DNA of 64,000 nt from Nitriliruptoraceae bacterium (lineage in GTDB: Bacteria; Actinomycetota; Nitriliruptoria; Nitriliruptorales; Nitriliruptoraceae), in contig JAGYKW010000004.1 in the NCBI GenBank assembly GCA_018401275.1, forward strand, positions 1 through 64,000, read 5' to 3'. Numbering within the stretch: the first letter of the stretch is position 1; each line of letters opens with the position of its first letter. Below, one piece after another: positions 33,269-41,692 of the stretch. The position numbers were made by a program, and so were the translations under genes. Under the pieces are notes generated by a model. It was not told the origin of the DNA and did not search any database. It worked only from the letters and a program-made list of their open reading frames with translations.

Positions 33269-35914
33269 ATGTCGTCGACCACCGCACCTTCGGTATCGAC
33301 CGGTCCGGCCACCCGATGGGTGATGCACTTCGCTGACGGCGACGCATCGATGCGCGACCTGCTCGGTGGGAAGGGCGCGAACCTCGCGGAGATGGCCCGC
33401 ATCGGGCTTCCCGTGCCGCCCGGCTTCGTCGTCACGACCGCAGCCTGCCGCGAGTTCCGAGCGGCCGGCGAGGTGCCGAAGGAGCTCGACGCGCAGGTCG
33501 ATGCGGCGCTGGCCGAGCTCGAGGCTGCAACGGGGCGACGACTCGGCGATCCGTCGGCTCCGTTGCTGCTGTCGGTCCGGTCCGGCGCGGCGATCTCCAT
33601 GCCGGGGATGATGGACACCGTGCTCGACCTCGGCGCGACCGACGCGACCGTGCCGGGACTGATCGCGATGGGTGACGAGGCGTTCGCCTGGGACGCGACG
33701 CGACGCTTCACCGAGCTGTTCGGCCGCGTGGTGCTCGGCGTCGAGGCGCACGTGTTCGACGCGGTGCTCACCGCTGCGATCGCAGCGGCAGGGGTGCCCG
33801 ACGAGCGTGACCTCACCGGTGCACAGCTGGCCGACGTGGTCGCGCGTCAGCGTGCGGCCGTCGAGGAGCGTGGGATCGCGTTCCCGAGCGACCCGCGCGA
33901 GCAGCTGCGCCTCGCGATCCTCGCCGTGTTCCGCTCATGGGACGGTGCTCGCGCCAAGGCGTACCGACGTGTCGAGGGCATCGACGATGACCTCGGCACC
34001 GCCGTCAGCATCCAGACGATGGTGTTCGGCAACCTCGACATGCGCTCCGCGACGGGTGTCGCGTTCACGCGGGATCCTGCGACGGGCGAGCACGTCCCGT
34101 ACGGCGACTTCCTCGTCGGGGCGCAGGGCGAGGACGTCGTCGCCGGCACCCGTCACCCCGAACCGCTCGCGGGCCTCGGTGATGCGTTCCCCGAACTGCA
34201 CGCGCAGCTGCTCGGACATATGGACACGCTCGAGCGGCACTACCGCGACCTGTGTGACATCGAGTTCACCATCGAGGCCGACCGCCTGTGGATGCTGCAG
34301 ACCCGTGTCGGCAAGCGCTCCGCTGCCGCGGCACTGCGGATCGCCGTGGAGATGGTCGACGAGGGGCTGATCACCAGCGACGACGCGCTCGTGCGGGTCA
34401 CCCCGACACAGCTCGAGCAGCTGCTCCATCCGCGCTTCGGGCCGGACGCACCCGAGGCGCTCACGACCGGTCTCGCTGCATCGCCCGGGGCAGCCGTCGG
34501 GCGCGTCGTGCTGACCGCCGAGGAGGCCGTCGCGCTCAGCGCGGACGGCACGGCCGTGGTCCTCGTGCGCGAGGAGACGTCACCGGACGACCTCGAGGGC
34601 ATGGTCGCCTCGCGCGGGCTGCTGACGTCGCGCGGCGGACTCGTCAGCCATGCCGCCGTCGTCGCCAGAGGGCTCGGCATCCCTGCCGTGTGCGGAGCCT
34701 CGGCGCTCACGATCGACGTGCGCGCCCGGACCGTGACCGTCGGTGACACGGTCATCCGTGCTGGCGAGGTCATCTCGATCGACGGCGCGACCGGCCAGGT
34801 CGCACTCGGTGAGGTCGAGCTCGTCGTGCCCGAGGCCGACCCGCGCGTCGACCGGCTGCTCGCCTGGGCCGATGAGCGCCGGACGCTGCGCGTGTACGCC
34901 AACGCCGACACCCCCGACGACGCGCGCCGTGCACTCGCCGCGGGCGCGCAGGGCATCGGGCTGTGCCGCACCGAGCACCAGTTCCTCGGTGACCGGCTCC
35001 CGCTCGTGCAGCGGGTCATCCTCGCGCGCACCCCTGAGGAGGAGGCCGCAGCACTCGTGCCGATCGAGGCGCAGCAGCGGGCCGACTTCGAGGAGCTGCT
35101 CGAGGTGATGGACGGCTGCACCGTCGTCGTCCGGCTGCTCGACCCCCCGCTGCACGAGTTCCTGCCGGACGTCGAGGAGCTGCGCATCAAGGAGGCGCTC
35201 GGCACGCTCGCGCCCGAGGAGGTCCCGCTGCTGGCGGCGGCTGCAGAGCTGCGCGAGCACGACCCGATGCTCGGGATCCGCGGGACTCGGCTGGGCGTGC
35301 TGCGCCCACGGCTGTACGAGGCGCAGGTCCATGCACTGCTCGGTGCTGCCGCAGCGCTTCGGGCACGAGGCCTCGACCCTCGCGTGGAGATCATGGTCCC
35401 GCTCATCGCCACGCGCGGCGAGGTCGCGTGGGCGATGGGGCTCATCCGTCGGGTCGCGGACATGGTCGAGGCCGAGCACGGAGCGCCGGTGCCGTACACG
35501 ACGGCGACGATGATCGAGACGCCGCGAGCGGCGCTGCGAGCGGCCGTGATCGCGCCGCTCGTCGACGCGTTCTCCTTCGGGACGAACGACCTGTCGCAGC
35601 TGACCTTCGGCTTCTCGCGCGACGACGTGTCCGCGAACTACATCCCCGTGGCGCTCGCGGGCGGCATGCTCGATGATGACCCGTTCCGCACGCTCGACCG
35701 CCATGGCGTGCTGCGCCTGCTCGAGATCGCCGTCACCGAGGGCCGGGCGGCGAAGCCGGGCCTCGTGACCGGGATCTGTGGCGAGCATGGCGGCGACCCG
35801 GCCTCGATCGCGATGTGCCACGCCCTCGGGCTGACCCACGTCTCCTGCTCCGCGTCGCGGGTCAAGGTCGCCCGGCTCGCGGCCGCTCAGGCAGCCCTGC
35901 AGCCGGCCACGTAA
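33269..35914 (+). CDS. ppdK: Pyruvate, phosphate dikinase
   Basis: 881-residue enzyme interconverting pyruvate + ATP + Pi and PEP + AMP + PPi. The N-terminal ATP-grasp part begins near LLGGKGANLAEMARIGLPVPPGFV. The phosphohistidine domain has LTSRGGLVSHAAVVARGLGIPAVCGA, and the C-terminal PEP/pyruvate barrel has GLCRTEHQFL, FSFGTNDLSQLTFG and GICGEHGGDPASI. ATG at 33269 follows a G-rich ribosome-binding site; a TTG four codons earlier is less likely. With the PPi-type phosphofructokinase at 61519 it suggests PPi-linked glycolysis. Confidence 0.96.
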   Translation: MSSTTAPSVSTGPATRWVMHFADGDASMRDLLGGKGANLAEMARIGLPVPPGFVVTTAACREFRAAGEVPKELDAQVDAALAELEAATGRRLGDPSAPLLLSVRSGAAISMPGMMDTVLDLGATDATVPGLIAMGDEAFAWDATRRFTELFGRVVLGVEAHVFDAVLTAAIAAAGVPDERDLTGAQLADVVARQRAAVEERGIAFPSDPREQLRLAILAVFRSWDGARAKAYRRVEGIDDDLGTAVSIQTMVFGNLDMRSATGVAFTRDPATGEHVPYGDFLVGAQGEDVVAGTRHPEPLAGLGDAFPELHAQLLGHMDTLERHYRDLCDIEFTIEADRLWMLQTRVGKRSAAAALRIAVEMVDEGLITSDDALVRVTPTQLEQLLHPRFGPDAPEALTTGLAASPGAAVGRVVLTAEEAVALSADGTAVVLVREETSPDDLEGMVASRGLLTSRGGLVSHAAVVARGLGIPAVCGASALTIDVRARTVTVGDTVIRAGEVISIDGATGQVALGEVELVVPEADPRVDRLLAWADERRTLRVYANADTPDDARRALAAGAQGIGLCRTEHQFLGDRLPLVQRVILARTPEEEAAALVPIEAQQRADFEELLEVMDGCTVVVRLLDPPLHEFLPDVEELRIKEALGTLAPEEVPLLAAAAELREHDPMLGIRGTRLGVLRPRLYEAQVHALLGAAAALRARGLDPRVEIMVPLIATRGEVAWAMGLIRRVADMVEAEHGAPVPYTTATMIETPRAALRAAVIAPLVDAFSFGTNDLSQLTFGFSRDDVSANYIPVALAGGMLDDDPFRTLDRHGVLRLLEIAVTEGRAAKPGLVTGICGEHGGDPASIAMCHALGLTHVSCSASRVKVARLAAAQAALQPAT

Positions 35915-36125
35915 CTGGCGCGCCGCCCGGCCCGTCATCCACAGGTCCAGGATCGCCCCTGACGGCGTCAGCACCCGGGCCTAAGGTCCGGTTGTGGTCA
36001 GGCACAGGGGTCCGGTACGGTTCCGGAGTCCCACCCGCCCGAGTCGCGCCGCTGAGGCCCGCACGAAGGCGACGAGCACCCGCTCGCGGGTGTACGGGGA
36101 CAGCACCCCTGCTTCGGACGAGATG

Positions 36126-36147
36126 CCGTCGTGCGCTCGCACGACGG
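36126..36147 (+). promoter_or_regulatory. Hairpin in the rpsF leader
   Basis: CCGTCGTGC, loop GCTC, GCACGACGG: a perfect 9-bp stem about 45 bp before the rpsF ATG, followed by CCG-rich sequence. It might be the S6:S18-dependent autoregulatory element known in rpsF leaders of several phyla, but I cannot align it to that motif with confidence. Confidence 0.35.
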
Positions 36148-36192
36148 GCCGGCCGGGGCCCCGCCGACAGGCGAGACCGGAGGAGGTGCGGC

Positions 36193-36498
36193 ATGCGCCG
36201 CTACGAGATGATGCTCATCGTGACCGACACGATCGAGGAGGACGCCGCCCAGGCGGTCGTCGAACGCGCCAAGAAGGCGCTCGCCGACCAGGGTGGCTCC
36301 GTCCTCGACGAGGCCTGGTGGGGCAAGCGTGCCCTCGCCTACGAGATCGACAAGCGCGACCACGGCTTCTACGCCGTGCTCGACGTGCAGGCGACCTCCG
36401 AGGCCGTGGCCGAGGTCGAGCGCCAGCTCAAGATCCTCGACGAGGTCGTCCGCTTCAAGACCGTCCGCCCGGATGTCCGCATCCGCGCGAACCGCTGA
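36193..36498 (+). CDS. rpsF: 30S ribosomal protein S6
   Basis: 101-residue S6 with MRRYEMMLIVTDTIEEDAAQ at the start, WGKRALAYEIDKRDHGFYAVL in the middle and VVRFKTVRPD near the end. The ATG at 36193 has a strong GGAGGAGGTG site. It heads the conserved rpsF-ssb-rpsR-rplI-dnaB cluster. Confidence 0.97.
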   Translation: MRRYEMMLIVTDTIEEDAAQAVVERAKKALADQGGSVLDEAWWGKRALAYEIDKRDHGFYAVLDVQATSEAVAEVERQLKILDEVVRFKTVRPDVRIRANR

Positions 36499-36580
36499 GG
36501 CGTCCCGACCGGTCCCGCGCACACGCGCCGCAGGGCGGCCTGACCACGCCACCCACCGCGACGACATCGAGGAGCACCGC

Positions 36581-37048
36581 ATGGCATTCGAATCGAACTA
36601 CGTCACGTTCATCGGCAACCTGACCGACGACCCCGAGCTGCGGTACACGCAGGGCGGCACGCCGGTCGCGACCATCCGTCTCGCCTCCAACCGCCGCTGG
36701 AACGACCGCGACGGGCAGCAGCAGGAGGAGACGACGTACCTCAACGTCACCTGCTGGCGCGACATGGCGGAGAACGTCGCCGAGTCCTTCCACAAGGGCG
36801 ACCGCGCGATCGCGATCGGCCGACTGAAGGTCCGCAGCTACGAGAACCGTGAGGGCCAGACGGTCTGGACCACCGAGATCGAGGCCGACGAGATCGCCCC
36901 GTCCCTGCGCTGGGCCCGCGCGAACGTCAACCGCACCGGCGGCGCCGGTGGCGGTGGCGGCGGGTTCACCGGTGGCGGTGGCGACGGTGGTGGCGGCTCG
37001 TCCGTCCCGCCCTCCGCACCGCTCCCGCCTGAGGACGTCCCGTTCTGA
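36581..37048 (+). CDS. ssb: Single-stranded DNA-binding protein
   Basis: 155-residue SSB. An OB fold (NYVTFIGNLTDDPELRYTQGG.., TYLNVTCWRDMAENVAES) is followed by a Gly-rich linker (about residues 115-142) and the C-terminal tip PPEDVPF, which docks partner proteins. ATG at 36581 follows GAGGAG. It lies between rpsF and rpsR as usual. Confidence 0.97.
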   Translation: MAFESNYVTFIGNLTDDPELRYTQGGTPVATIRLASNRRWNDRDGQQQEETTYLNVTCWRDMAENVAESFHKGDRAIAIGRLKVRSYENREGQTVWTTEIEADEIAPSLRWARANVNRTGGAGGGGGGFTGGGGDGGGGSSVPPSAPLPPEDVPF

Positions 37049-37055
37049 ACCACCG

Positions 37056-37081
37056 ACCCATCCGCCGGTGAGGCGGTGGGT
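37056..37081 (+). terminator. Hairpin between ssb and rpsR
   Basis: ACCCATCCGCC, loop GGTGA, GGCGGTGGGT: a 10-bp stem with one bulged base, starting 8 bp after the ssb stop. It may terminate part of the transcription or stabilise the upstream mRNA. Confidence 0.5.
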
Positions 37082-37230
37082 GTCCGCGACCCGGGCACCC
37101 ACCGTGCACACCGGCAGCACGACCCGCACCGCCCGCACGACCCCGAGCACCAGTCAGCGCACCACCGACCACTCCCGAAGCACTCGTCGCCGGCACCCCG
37201 CCGGCCGTGCGACCCCCATGGAGCACGCCC

Positions 37231-37491
37231 ATGCCGAGCAAGCCCAAGCCGAAGACGAACGAGAAGCCTTCCGACCGCAAGCCGCGGAAGGACAAGCCCT
37301 GCCCGATCTGCTCCCGCGGCATCGAGTACATCGACTACAAGGACCTCGCCCTCCTCAAGCCGTTCCTGAACGAGCGGGCGAAGATCAAGGCGCGCCGCAC
37401 CAGCGGCACCTGCGCCGCCTGCCAGAAGCACCTCGCCGCGGCCGTGAAGAACGCCCGCGAGATGGCGCTGATCCCCTACTCGGCGCGCTGA
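37231..37491 (+). CDS. rpsR: 30S ribosomal protein S18 (zinc-type)
   Basis: 86-residue S18 with DYKDLALLKPFLNERAKIKARRTSGTC. It carries CPIC and CAAC pairs, so it is the C+ form that can bind zinc. ATG at 37231 follows GGAG. There is no zinc-free paralogue in this window. Confidence 0.95.
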   Translation: MPSKPKPKTNEKPSDRKPRKDKPCPICSRGIEYIDYKDLALLKPFLNERAKIKARRTSGTCAACQKHLAAAVKNAREMALIPYSAR

Positions 37492-37502
37492 GGAGACCGG
37501 AC

Positions 37503-38129
37503 ATGAAGCTGATCCTCACCGACGAGGTCGAGAACCTCGGACTGGCCGGCGACGTCGTCGACGTGGCCGACGGCTACGGCCGCAACTTCCTGCTGCCCCG
37601 CGGGCTCGCCATCATGGCGACCAAGGGTGCGATGAAGGAGGCGGCGGCGCTCACCCGTTCCCGCAAGGCGCGCGAGGCGAAGACCCTCGGCGGCGCGCTC
37701 GCGGCGAAGGCGGCGCTCGAGTCGCGCACCCTGCGCATCGAGGCGCGCGTGGACGACCGGGGCCGGCTCTACGGCTCGGTCACCGCGGCCGACGTGCACC
37801 GGGTCCTCCACGAGCGTGGCCACGAGGTCGAGCGTCGCAAGGTCGACCTGAAGGGCGGCATCAAGCAGGTCGGGACCTACCAGGTCGCCGTCCGCGTCCA
37901 CCCGCAGGTCACGGCCAGCGTCACCGTCGAGGTCATCGACTCCGAGGGCGACGAGCGGGCCGTCGAGGCCGCGCGCGTGGCCGAGGAGCGAGCGATCGCG
38001 GACATGGCGCTCGCAGCGGCCACGAAGCTGGACGAGGCGACCACGACCGACGCGGCCGAGCCCGTCGCCGAGGACGCGACCGGTGAGGTCGCCGAGGCCC
38101 CGGCAGCGGACGTCACTGCAGAGGCGTAG
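37503..38129 (+). CDS. rplI: 50S ribosomal protein L9 with acidic C-terminal extension
   Basis: 208 residues against the usual ~150. It starts MKLILTDEVENLGLAGDVVDV, has the L9 signature GYGRNFLLPRGLA and the C-terminal domain GRLYGSVTAADV. The last ~55 residues, from about 153, are Ala/Glu/Asp/Thr-rich and look disordered. ATG at 37503 follows GAGGAG. It is in the rpsR-rplI-dnaB order. Confidence 0.95.
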   Translation: MKLILTDEVENLGLAGDVVDVADGYGRNFLLPRGLAIMATKGAMKEAAALTRSRKAREAKTLGGALAAKAALESRTLRIEARVDDRGRLYGSVTAADVHRVLHERGHEVERRKVDLKGGIKQVGTYQVAVRVHPQVTASVTVEVIDSEGDERAVEAARVAEERAIADMALAAATKLDEATTTDAAEPVAEDATGEVAEAPAADVTAEA

Positions 38130-38164
38130 GGTGACTCCGGCCGCCGACCGGGAGTGAGCAGGCG

Positions 38165-39700
38165 ATGAGCGACGCACCACCGATCGCACCACCGCCAGGC
38201 TTCGCGGACGACCGACCGGCGCGTGGACCCGGTGCGTCCGGGAGCGGGACGAGCAACGGCTCCGGCAGCGCGCCACGCGGCCCGGACCGTGTGCAGCCGC
38301 ACTCGCTCGAGGCCGAGGTCTCGGTGCTCGGCGCGTGCCTCATCTCCAAGGACGCGGTCATCACCGTCCTCGAGCTGCTCAAGCCGGACGACTTCTACCG
38401 CAACGCCCATCGCGTCGTGTTCGAAGCGGTCCAGGCGCTGGCCTCCGCGAACGAGCCGGTCGACGCGGTCACCGTCACCGAGTGGCTCGCCCGTCATGCG
38501 CGGCTCGACGAGGTCGGTGGGGCCGCCGCCCTCTACGACCTGACCGACCAGGTCCCCACCGCCGCCAACGCCGGGTACTACGCCCGTGTCGTGCGGGACC
38601 GCTCGCTGCTGCGCAAGCTCATCGATGCCGGAGGTCGCGTCGTCCAGCTCGGCTACGAGCCGACCGACGACGCGCTCGCGACGGTCGACCGCGCCGAGTC
38701 GATCGTCTACGACCTCGCGCAGTCCGGCAGCTCGGGTGACCTCGTGCCGCTCAACGAGCTGCTCACCGAGTCGTTCGAACGACTCGAGCTGCTGTCGAAG
38801 GAGAAGAGCGAGGTCACCGGCCTCGCGACCGGCTTCGACGACCTCGACCGGCTCACGGCCGGGCTGCAGCGGCAGAACCTCGTGATCATCGCCGCGCGTC
38901 CGTCGATGGGGAAGTCCGGGCTCGCGCTCGGCATCTCCGAGTACGTCGCGATCGACACGCGCAAGCCGGTGCTGCTGTTCAGCCTGGAGATGTCCAAGAG
39001 CGAGATCGTGAACCGCATGCTGTCGTCGCAGGCGCGCATCGACTCCGCGCGGCTGCGCACCGGACGCCTCGAGGACGGGCACTGGCGGGCGCTGGGTGAG
39101 GCGCTCGGCCGCATGAGCGACGCACCGCTGTACATCGACGACACGCCGTCGATCACGATGCTCGAGATCCGGGCGAAGGCGCGCCGGCTCAAGCAACGGG
39201 TCGGACTCGAGCTCGTCGTCGTCGACTACCTCCAGCTCATGTCGTCGAACAAGCGCACCGAGAACCGTGTGAACGAGGTCGCCGAGTTCTCCCGCGGACT
39301 CAAGATGCTCGCCAAGGAGCTCGACGTCCCGGTCATCGCGCTGTCCCAGCTGTCGCGTCAGCCCGAGTCGCGTACCGACAAGCGTCCGATGCTCTCCGAC
39401 CTGCGTGAGAGCGGATCGATCGAGCAGGACGCCGACATCGTGAGCTTCATCTACCGCGACGAGGTCTACGACGCGGACAGCCCGGACAAGGGCATCGCCG
39501 AGCTGATCGTCGCCAAGCACCGCAACGGTGCCGTGGGCAAGGTGCAGCTCGCGTTCCTCGCCCACTACGCGAAGTTCGCGAACCTCTCGCGCCGGCCACA
39601 GGCCAACGGCCAGGCCGGTGGCGCAGTGGCGAGCGCGCCCTCAGGGGACGCCGGTCGGGGCGGGGCCGGGAGCCCGCTCGGCGCGGACAGCCCGGTCTGA
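38165..39700 (+). CDS. dnaB: Replicative DNA helicase DnaB
   Basis: 511-residue hexameric helicase. N-terminal domain: PHSLEAEVSVLGACLISKDA. Motor domain: TGFDDLDRLTAGLQRQNLVIIAARPSMGKSGLAL (Walker A at about 241-248), LFSLEMSKSEIVNRML, VVVDYLQLM and LSQLSRQPESR. No intein interrupts it. ATG at 38165 has GGGAG upstream. Short Gly/Ser-rich tails are at both ends. DciA at 2527 is the likely loader. Confidence 0.97.
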   Translation: MSDAPPIAPPPGFADDRPARGPGASGSGTSNGSGSAPRGPDRVQPHSLEAEVSVLGACLISKDAVITVLELLKPDDFYRNAHRVVFEAVQALASANEPVDAVTVTEWLARHARLDEVGGAAALYDLTDQVPTAANAGYYARVVRDRSLLRKLIDAGGRVVQLGYEPTDDALATVDRAESIVYDLAQSGSSGDLVPLNELLTESFERLELLSKEKSEVTGLATGFDDLDRLTAGLQRQNLVIIAARPSMGKSGLALGISEYVAIDTRKPVLLFSLEMSKSEIVNRMLSSQARIDSARLRTGRLEDGHWRALGEALGRMSDAPLYIDDTPSITMLEIRAKARRLKQRVGLELVVVDYLQLMSSNKRTENRVNEVAEFSRGLKMLAKELDVPVIALSQLSRQPESRTDKRPMLSDLRESGSIEQDADIVSFIYRDEVYDADSPDKGIAELIVAKHRNGAVGKVQLAFLAHYAKFANLSRRPQANGQAGGAVASAPSGDAGRGGAGSPLGADSPV

Positions 39701-39814
39701 ACGCATTGACGGGTCCGCACGCACTGTCCGGTCCGGCATCACGACGCGGGGCTCCGCTACGGTGAAGTGACCGCCGGCGCGGGGCGCGCCGGACGTGGAC
39801 CGCAGAGGACGGCC

Positions 39815-40366
39815 ATGCCGACCTGGCACACCGGCAAGCTGCTCGTCGCGATGCCCGTCCTCGACGACCCGGCCTTCGCCCGGTCGGTCGTCCTGCTCAT
39901 CGATCACGACGAGGACGGCGCGCTCGGCATCGTGCTCAACCGTGCGTCCGAGGTGCCCGTCAGCGAGGCGACCGACGCACTGATCGACCTCATCCCCGCG
40001 CCCGGCGTGCTGTTCGGCGGCGGACCGGTCGAGCCGAACGCGCTCGTCGCCATCGGACACGCGCTCGACGGGATCGGCCAGGTCGATACGACGATCGTGA
40101 AGGGCCTGCGGCTCGTCGACCTCGACCAGGACCCTGTCATCGCGGGCGTCGAGCTCAGTCAGGTCCGTCTCTTCGCTGGGTACGCCGGCTGGGCACCCGG
40201 GCAGCTCGAGCACGAGGTCTGGCACGGCGCATGGGCGGTCGTCGACATCGAGCCGTCCGACGTGTTCACCCCGGACCCGGAGGACCTGTGGCGTGAGGTG
40301 CTGGCCCGCCAGCCGGGGCGCGTCCGGCTGCTCGCCGACTACCCCGTCGACGTCACGCTGAACTGA
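39815..40366 (+). CDS. YqgE/AlgH family protein
   Basis: 183-residue UPF0301 protein. Family parts visible are GKLLVAMPVLDDPAFARSVVLLIDHDEDGALGIVLNR, FGGGPVEPNALVAIG and RLFAGYAGWAPGQLEHEV. ATG at 39815 follows AGAGG. The biochemical role is unknown; E. coli and Pseudomonas homologues are called transcriptional regulators on weak grounds. Confidence 0.92.
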   Translation: MPTWHTGKLLVAMPVLDDPAFARSVVLLIDHDEDGALGIVLNRASEVPVSEATDALIDLIPAPGVLFGGGPVEPNALVAIGHALDGIGQVDTTIVKGLRLVDLDQDPVIAGVELSQVRLFAGYAGWAPGQLEHEVWHGAWAVVDIEPSDVFTPDPEDLWREVLARQPGRVRLLADYPVDVTLN

Positions 40367-40407
40367 GCGCGTCGCTCAGGCCTCGTGGTCGGGCTCAGGC
40401 CTCGCGC

Positions 40408-40812
40408 TCAGTCCTCGCAGAGGGACGGCGGCTGACCGTCGGCACCGTGGTACTCGATGCGCTGGCCCTTCACCTCGAGGGTGAGCCGGTAGCCGTCGAT
40501 CAGCGCCTGCGTGTACATCATCCCGTCCTCCGGGCAGCCGAGCGACCCGTCGGACCAGACGACCTTGAGCGCGCCGGCGACCGCGACCTCGGACTCGGGC
40601 ACGTCGAAGCGGGTGGCTGCATCGGTGATCGCCGCCTGGACCTCGCTCGGCAGCAGGTCGAGTGCGACGAGCGTCGCCTCCGCCGCGCCGGGCGGTGGCG
40701 TCGGTCCTGGTGACGGGTCCGACGCAGTGCCACTCGGGTCGTCGGCAGCGCAGGCCGCGAGCACGAGTGTGCAGCCGAGGGTGACGAGGAGCCTGCGTAC
40801 GCCCACCGTCAC
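40408..40812 (-). CDS. Small putative lipoprotein with GCPxxGMMYTQ motif
   Basis: 134-residue exported lipoprotein. The signal peptide ends in the lipobox LVLAAC (lipidated Cys about residue 21), followed by a Ser/Pro/Gly linker. The conserved C-terminal part reads VVWSDGSLGCPEDGMMYTQALIDGYRLTLEV..IEYHGADGQPPSLCED, with two Cys that may pair. I know similar sequences only as hypothetical proteins. GTG at 40812 overlaps the SRPBCC stop by 4 bp. Confidence 0.78.
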   Translation of the reverse strand: MTVGVRRLLVTLGCTLVLAACAADDPSGTASDPSPGPTPPPGAAEATLVALDLLPSEVQAAITDAATRFDVPESEVAVAGALKVVWSDGSLGCPEDGMMYTQALIDGYRLTLEVKGQRIEYHGADGQPPSLCED

Positions 40813-41261
40813 TCCTCCTCGGTGCGCAATGCGGTCAGCGCCGCCTCGAGCCCGTCGACCGCCTTGCGCGCTGTGCGGCGGAAGCCGATCCTCAGCAGTG
40901 GTTCGAGGATGACGAGCGGACCGCGCAGGGCGAAGACCGCGTCCCACCGGACCTCCGAACCGCCGGTCGCGGACGGACGGATGCGCACGTCATCGCGACC
41001 GCGGTACCACGACCCGGACGTCTCGAGCACGACGTGCTCGTCAGGGGCGAACGTCATGACCGTGTAGACGAGCATCGTGGTGCGTGACCCGATGCGCAGT
41101 GCGACCTCGAACGCGGAGCCGACACCGATGGGGCCCGAGTCGAGCCGTCGCGCCTCGTCGATCTGCGGGTCCCAGTGCCGCGTGTTCGTGAAGTCCGCCA
41201 CGTACGCGAACGCGGTCGACGGCGGGACAGCGACGGTGAAGTCCTCGATGATGTGAGCCAT
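40809..41261 (-). CDS. SRPBCC (START-like) family protein
   Basis: 150-residue polyketide-cyclase/START-like protein: MAHIIEDFTVAVPPSTAFAYVADFTNTRHWDP at the start and a long C-terminal helix (LRIGFRRTARKAVDGLEAALTAL). Such folds bind hydrophobic ligands. The ligand is unknown. It is the first gene of a two-gene minus-strand operon with the lipoprotein. Confidence 0.87.
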   Translation of the reverse strand: MAHIIEDFTVAVPPSTAFAYVADFTNTRHWDPQIDEARRLDSGPIGVGSAFEVALRIGSRTTMLVYTVMTFAPDEHVVLETSGSWYRGRDDVRIRPSATGGSEVRWDAVFALRGPLVILEPLLRIGFRRTARKAVDGLEAALTALRTEEE

Positions 41262-41329
41262 GGACAGAGCGTACGCTCCCTGTCGCGCGGCGCATCCTGC
41301 CGGATGGACCCTGGATCGGAGGACGGCTG

Positions 41330-41569
41330 GTGGGCGACACGTCCTGGGCGTTCCTGCTGGTCGGCTCGTTCGCCGCCCTGGGCGCTGCGATGGCCGCGGG
41401 GACGATCGCGGCGCTGTGGCGTCACCGCCGGACCGGCACGATGCCGGGGTCCGACGAGCTCGTCGAGCTCTCGGCGTCGCGGCGCAGGATCCTGTGGCTG
41501 AGGGTCGCCGTCGGCCTCGTGCTGACCGGCATGGGCGTGGAGGCGCTGCGGAGGATCGGGATCCTCTGA
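41330..41569 (+). CDS. Small two-helix membrane protein
   Basis: 79 residues with two hydrophobic helices (about 6-28 and 53-72) and a basic loop (LWRHRRTG.., SASRRRIL). GTG at 41330 follows GGAGGA by six bases. No family recognised. Confidence 0.6.
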   Translation: MGDTSWAFLLVGSFAALGAAMAAGTIAALWRHRRTGTMPGSDELVELSASRRRILWLRVAVGLVLTGMGVEALRRIGIL

Positions 41570-41692
41570 GCAGCGCGCGCTGAGCAGCGAGCGACGCTGA
41601 GCAGCGAGCACCGATGCACCGTGCCGTGCCGCGTTACCTTCCCCGAGGGAGCCCGGTCGCACGGAGGTCGGGAGCTGACACCGGAGGGGACC

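Noticed and set aside
38165-39700. Intein in dnaB
   Set aside because: The Walker A and following motifs are continuous and the length is normal for an intein-free DnaB.
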